Below, one piece after another: positions 60,689 to 64,000 of a stretch of DNA of 64,000 bases. Location of the stretch: contig NZ_JARVWW010000012.1 in NCBI RefSeq assembly GCF_029846715.1, positions 62,001 through 126,000 on the forward strand, written 5' to 3'. Each line of letters opens with the position of its first letter. The first letter of the stretch is position 1. This DNA comes from Bradyrhizobium nivariense (GTDB lineage: Bacteria; Pseudomonadota; Alphaproteobacteria; Rhizobiales; Xanthobacteraceae). The notes beneath the pieces are model-generated. The model ran no database searches and was not told the DNA's origin. It saw nothing but the letters and a program-made list of their open reading frames with translations. A program made the position numbers and the translations under genes.

Positions 60689-62032
60689 GTGACGACAAGA
60701 GCATTGGAGGACTACGACGATCATGCCGCCACCGCCGCCACTGCCGCCACTGCCGCCACTGCCGAGCAGACGGCGAACAGCCGCCGGCGTATCCTGATCG
60801 CCGGCACCATCGGCACCGCGATCGAATGGTACGACTTCTTCATCTACGGCCTGATCGCGCCGCTGGTGTTCGATCAGCTATTCTTTCCGAAGTTCGACCA
60901 GCTCACGGCGACCATTGCGGTGTTCGCGACGTTCGCCGTCGGATTTTTGGCGCGTCCGCTCGGCGGACTTGTGTTCGGTCATTTCGGCGACCGCCTCGGT
61001 AGAAAGTCCGTCTTGCTGTGTACGCTGCTCATGATGGGACTTGCGACCATGTCGATCGGACTGTTGCCGACCTACGCCAGTGTGGGTGTGGCCGCAACCG
61101 TCGCGCTCGTCATGCTGCGCTTCCTCCAGGGTTTTGCGCTCGGCGGCGAGTCGACCGCGGCGATCCTCATGGCGATCGAGACGGCGCCCGGCCATCAGCG
61201 CGGCTTCTCGGCCGCGGTGATCCAGGCCGCAGGACCCGTCGGCGTCGTGCTCGCCTCGTTTGCAGCACTCACGATCTCGCGGCTGCCGGAGGCCGACCTG
61301 CTGTCATGGGGCTGGCGCGTTCCGTTCCTGATCAGCGCGGTGCTGGTCGCGCTCGGCGTCTACATGCGCCTGCGCATCGAGGAGAGCGCGACATTCCGCG
61401 AGGCGGAGGTGACCAAGGTCGCGCCCGCGGTCGAAGCACTGAGGGAACATTGGCGGCCGATCCTCATCGTGTTCTTCGCCGAGATGGCGCAGACATCCTA
61501 TTTCTATCTGACGGCCATCTTCACCATCTCCTTCGCGACCCGTCAGCTCGGCGTCCAGAAGGACGTCATCACGCAGGCCGTGCTGTTCGCCAATCTCGTC
61601 GGGCTCGTTGCGATGCCCCTCATCGGCGCATGGTCCGACCGCATCGGACGAAAGCGTCTGTTCCTGGCCGGCGTCGTGCTCGCAGCCATCTCGATGTTTG
61701 CATTCTACGGTATGGTCGCGAGCCGTGACACGATGCTGGTGACGGCCGCGGTGATCCTCGCCGCGGGAGTGATCCATCCGCTGATGTTCGGCAGCGAAGG
61801 CAGCTATTTCCCGGAACTGTTTCCGACCCGCATTCGCTTCACTGGCGTGTCGATCGGAAAGCAGCTCGGGACGGTGCTCGGCGGCGGCATCGCGCCGCTG
61901 GTGGCCACCAGCCTGTTTGCGCAGACGGGCTCCACCTACGCGATATCTGGTTATTACGTCGCGCTCGCGCTTGCCGCGATCATCGCGCTCGGCTTCGCGC
62001 GTGAAACCAGCAAATCGCGCCTGCTCGGCTAG
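60689..62032 (+). CDS. MFS transporter, metabolite:H+ symporter (MHS) family
   Basis: A 447-aa twelve-helix transporter of the MHS family (ShiA/ProP type). The GTIGTAIEWYDFFIYG start of helix 1 and the RPLGGLVFGHFGDRLGRKSVL loop are hallmarks. The GTG at 60689 is preferred over an ATG seven codons upstream because GGAGGAGG (60677-60684) fits it exactly. An Ala-Thr-Ala repeat tract encoded by 9-bp DNA repeats precedes helix 1. Cotranscription with the hydroxylase gene suggests it imports the aromatic acid. Confidence 0.92.
   Translation: MTTRALEDYDDHAATAATAATAATAEQTANSRRRILIAGTIGTAIEWYDFFIYGLIAPLVFDQLFFPKFDQLTATIAVFATFAVGFLARPLGGLVFGHFGDRLGRKSVLLCTLLMMGLATMSIGLLPTYASVGVAATVALVMLRFLQGFALGGESTAAILMAIETAPGHQRGFSAAVIQAAGPVGVVLASFAALTISRLPEADLLSWGWRVPFLISAVLVALGVYMRLRIEESATFREAEVTKVAPAVEALREHWRPILIVFFAEMAQTSYFYLTAIFTISFATRQLGVQKDVITQAVLFANLVGLVAMPLIGAWSDRIGRKRLFLAGVVLAAISMFAFYGMVASRDTMLVTAAVILAAGVIHPLMFGSEGSYFPELFPTRIRFTGVSIGKQLGTVLGGGIAPLVATSLFAQTGSTYAISGYYVALALAAIIALGFARETSKSRLLG
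60725..60760 (+). repeat. Four 9-bp tandem repeats in the 5' end of the MFS gene
   Basis: gccgccacc (60725-60733) followed by three copies of gccgccact (60734-60760). It encodes Ala-Ala-Thr repeats in the cytoplasmic N-terminal tail. Copy changes would keep the frame, so only tail length would vary. Confidence 0.85.
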
Positions 62033-62066
62033 GCCGAGCGCCATCACCAATATCAGGGAGGTTTTC

Positions 62067-63515
62067 ATGGACGTCAGTCTTCTCATCAACGGGCAGGATC
62101 AGGCCGCTTCCGGCGGCAAGGTGTTCGAGCGGCGCAATCCGCTGTCGCAGGAGGTCGCAAGCCGCGCGGCCGCCGCGACCGCTTCCGATGCCGACGCCGC
62201 GGTGGCGGCGGCCTCCGCCGCGCTTGCCGCGTGGTCGGCGCTTGGCCCGAACGCGAGGCGCGCACTGTTGCTGAAGGCCGCCGACGCGCTCGACGCCAAG
62301 CGCGATGCCTTCATCAAGATCATGATGGCCGAGATCGGCACGACGGAGGTTTGGTCGGCCTTCAACGTGAGGCTCGCGACCGGCATGCTGCGCGAAGCGG
62401 CGTCACTCACCACGCAAATCGCGGGCGAGGTGATCCCGTCGGACAAACCTGGATGTCTCGCGATGTCCGTTCGCCAGCCGGCCGGCGTGTGCCTCGGCAT
62501 CGCGCCGTGGAATGCGCCGATCATTCTCGGCGTTCGCGCCGTGGCGACGCCGCTTGCCTGCGGCAATACGGTCGTGCTCAAGGCGTCCGAGATCTGCCCG
62601 GGAACGCACCGGCTGATCGGCGAGGTCTTCAAGGACGCGGGCTTTCCGCCCGGCGTCGTGAATGTCGTGACCAACGCACCGGCCGATGCGCCCGCTCTGG
62701 TCGAACGCCTCATCGCCAATCCTGCCGTGCGGCGGATCAACTTCACCGGCTCGACCCGCGTCGGCCGCGTCATCGCCGAGCTCGCCGGACGTCACCTCAA
62801 GCCGGTGCTGCTCGAGCTTGGGGGCAAGGCGCCTCTGGTCGTGCTCGACGATGCCGACCTCGATGCCGCCGTGGCGGCCGTGGCGTTCGGCGCCTTCATC
62901 AACCAGGGTCAGGTCTGCATGTCGACCGAGCGGGTGATCGTCGACGAGGCGGTGGCGGCACCCTTCGTCGAGAAGCTCGCGAAGAAGACTGCTGCGCTTC
63001 CGGCCGGCGACCCGCGCTCCGGTCCGGTGGTCGTCGGCTCGATGATCGACGAGGCGCCGGCCAGGCATGTCGTTGCGCTGATCGACGACGCGATCGCCAA
63101 AGGCGCCGTCAAGCTCGCGGGCGGCGACCGTGCCGGTACGGTCGTTCCGGCAACCGTGCTCGACCGCGTGGTGCCCGGCATGCGCATCTACACCGAGGAA
63201 AGCTTTGGTCCCGTCGTCTCCGTGATCCGCGCGCGCGGCGTGGATGACGCCGTGCGGCTCGCCAACGACACCGAGTACGGACTCTCGGCGGCGGTGTTCG
63301 GCCGCGACGTCGCGCGCGCGCTGACGGTGGCGCAGCGGATCGAAAGCGGGATTTGCCACGTCAACGGCCCGACCGTGCATGACGAGGCGCAGATGCCGTT
63401 CGGTGGCGTGAAGGGATCGGGCTACGGCCGCTTCGGCGGCCAGGCCGGGATCGCTGAGTTCACCGATCTGCGCTGGATCACCATCGAGACGCAACCGCAG
63501 CACTATCCATTCTAG
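62067..63515 (+). CDS. Aromatic aldehyde dehydrogenase (salicylaldehyde/benzaldehyde dehydrogenase-like)
   Basis: A 482-aa NAD(P)-dependent aldehyde dehydrogenase. The catalytic cysteine C284 lies in FINQGQVCMSTERV and the general base E250 in LLELGGKAP. The QGQVCMSTERV block and the GIAPWNAPIILGVRAVATPLACGN segment are those of salicylaldehyde, benzaldehyde and vanillin dehydrogenases. It would oxidise the aromatic aldehyde made by the benzoylformate-decarboxylase-like enzyme downstream. It begins 34 nt after the transporter gene with AGGGAG ahead of the ATG. Confidence 0.9.
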   Translation: MDVSLLINGQDQAASGGKVFERRNPLSQEVASRAAAATASDADAAVAAASAALAAWSALGPNARRALLLKAADALDAKRDAFIKIMMAEIGTTEVWSAFNVRLATGMLREAASLTTQIAGEVIPSDKPGCLAMSVRQPAGVCLGIAPWNAPIILGVRAVATPLACGNTVVLKASEICPGTHRLIGEVFKDAGFPPGVVNVVTNAPADAPALVERLIANPAVRRINFTGSTRVGRVIAELAGRHLKPVLLELGGKAPLVVLDDADLDAAVAAVAFGAFINQGQVCMSTERVIVDEAVAAPFVEKLAKKTAALPAGDPRSGPVVVGSMIDEAPARHVVALIDDAIAKGAVKLAGGDRAGTVVPATVLDRVVPGMRIYTEESFGPVVSVIRARGVDDAVRLANDTEYGLSAAVFGRDVARALTVAQRIESGICHVNGPTVHDEAQMPFGGVKGSGYGRFGGQAGIAEFTDLRWITIETQPQHYPF

Positions 63516-63551
63516 CCGCGCCGCAAGCGAAGCCCACCAGGACGTCCGTTC

Positions 63552-64000
63552 ATGAATTCGAAAGTTCTCACGGTTCGGGAAGCCACCCTCGGTGTGCTTC
63601 GCTCCTTTGGCGTCGATCGCATTTTCGGCAATCCCGGCTCGACCGAGCTTGCCTTCCTCGGCGACTGGCCCGATGACATCGACTACGTGCTCGGTTTGCA
63701 GGAAGCCTGCGTCGTCGGCATGGCGGATGGCTATGCGCAGGCCACCGGACGACCGGCGTTCGTTAATTTACACTCGGCGGCCGGACTCGGTCATGCGCTC
63801 GGCAATCTCTTCACTGCGTTCCGCAACAAGACGCCGATGGTCGTGACAGCCGGGCAGCAGGCGCGCAGCCTGTTGCGAATGCGACCCTATCTCTTCGCCG
63901 AGGACGCCGCACAGTTTCCAAAGCCCTATGTGAAATGGAGCGCGGAACCGGCGCGCGCCGAAGATGTTCCAGCGGCGATTGTTCGGGCCTTCCTCTCCGC
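63552..64000 (+). CDS. mdlC: Benzoylformate decarboxylase-like ThDP enzyme (5' part, cut by right edge)
   Basis: The first 149 residues of a thiamine diphosphate-dependent decarboxylase (family about 530 aa). The start fits benzoylformate decarboxylase: IFGNPGSTELAFL with active-site Ser30, LQEACVVGMADGYA with the ThDP-activating Glu51, and FVNLHSAAGLGHALG with His74, equivalent to Ser26, Glu47 and His70 of the Pseudomonas enzyme. It would convert an arylglyoxylate to the aldehyde used by the adjacent dehydrogenase. The substrate may be a hydroxy-substituted benzoylformate. The remainder lies past the window. Confidence 0.85.
   Translation, partial: MNSKVLTVREATLGVLRSFGVDRIFGNPGSTELAFLGDWPDDIDYVLGLQEACVVGMADGYAQATGRPAFVNLHSAAGLGHALGNLFTAFRNKTPMVVTAGQQARSLLRMRPYLFAEDAAQFPKPYVKWSAEPARAEDVPAAIVRAFLS

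Noticed and set aside
60725..60760. 9-bp repeats in the transporter gene as a phase-variation switch
   Set aside because: A 9-bp unit preserves the frame, so copy changes cannot switch the gene off; only the N-terminal tail length would vary.

Overview
The window is GC-rich, densely packed alphaproteobacterial chromosome. Gene content and protein style (aerobic cob pathway, many catabolic operons each with its own ABC importer, Arg/Ala-rich TonB receptor leader) suggest a Bradyrhizobium-like rhizobial or soil bacterium; that assignment is inference. I see no rRNA, tRNA, CRISPR array, insertion sequence or phage gene.

Region 1 (1-18.6 kb) is an almost complete oxygen-dependent cobalamin pathway. 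cobQ (cut by the left edge) and cobO run leftward. A B12 riboswitch drives a rightward, overlapping-frame operon: a DUF1636 ferredoxin-like gene, cobW, cobN, cobG, cobH, cobI, cobJ, then cobL, cobE, cobM, cobB, cobA, with cobK inverted in the middle. A second B12 riboswitch precedes a solitary CbiM-like cobalt permease, cobF and cobT; a CobC-like phosphatase gene converges on cobT. The chelatase partners CobS and CobT and the late genes cobD, cobC, cobP and cobV are not in the window.

Region 2 (18.6-22.8 kb): a third B12 riboswitch leads a TonB-dependent receptor and a PepSY membrane protein, probably a corrinoid uptake pair. The three riboswitches share one promoter geometry (a TTGAC -35 box 35-36 nt before helix P1). 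Two of them are followed by hairpins that bury the start codon or Shine-Dalgarno of the first gene.

Region 3 (23.3-46.3 kb) is a nitrogen-ring catabolic island: HyuA/HyuB ATP-dependent hydantoinase-type subunits, a class III aminotransferase, an N-carbamoyl-D-amino-acid hydrolase, a flavin reductase, a hydantoin-racemase-like protein, a D-hydantoinase/dihydropyrimidinase, an epimerase, an SDR and an FMO-like oxidoreductase, then two complete dipeptide/oligopeptide-type ABC importers. It ends at a strong hairpin terminator shared with the opposing operon.

Region 4 (46.4-57.3 kb, leftward) is an aromatic lower-pathway operon: hydroxyquinol-type intradiol dioxygenase and maleylacetate reductase, with a Dabb protein, amidohydrolase, 3-hydroxyisobutyrate-dehydrogenase-like enzyme, FAD oxidase, an RbsABC-type importer and a YciI-like protein. 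A divergent LysR regulator sits at its head.

Region 5 (58.4-64 kb, rightward) is a MarR-controlled aromatic set: a class A flavin hydroxylase, an MHS-type MFS transporter, an aromatic aldehyde dehydrogenase and the start of a benzoylformate decarboxylase. Together these suggest arylglyoxylate or mandelate-type degradation.
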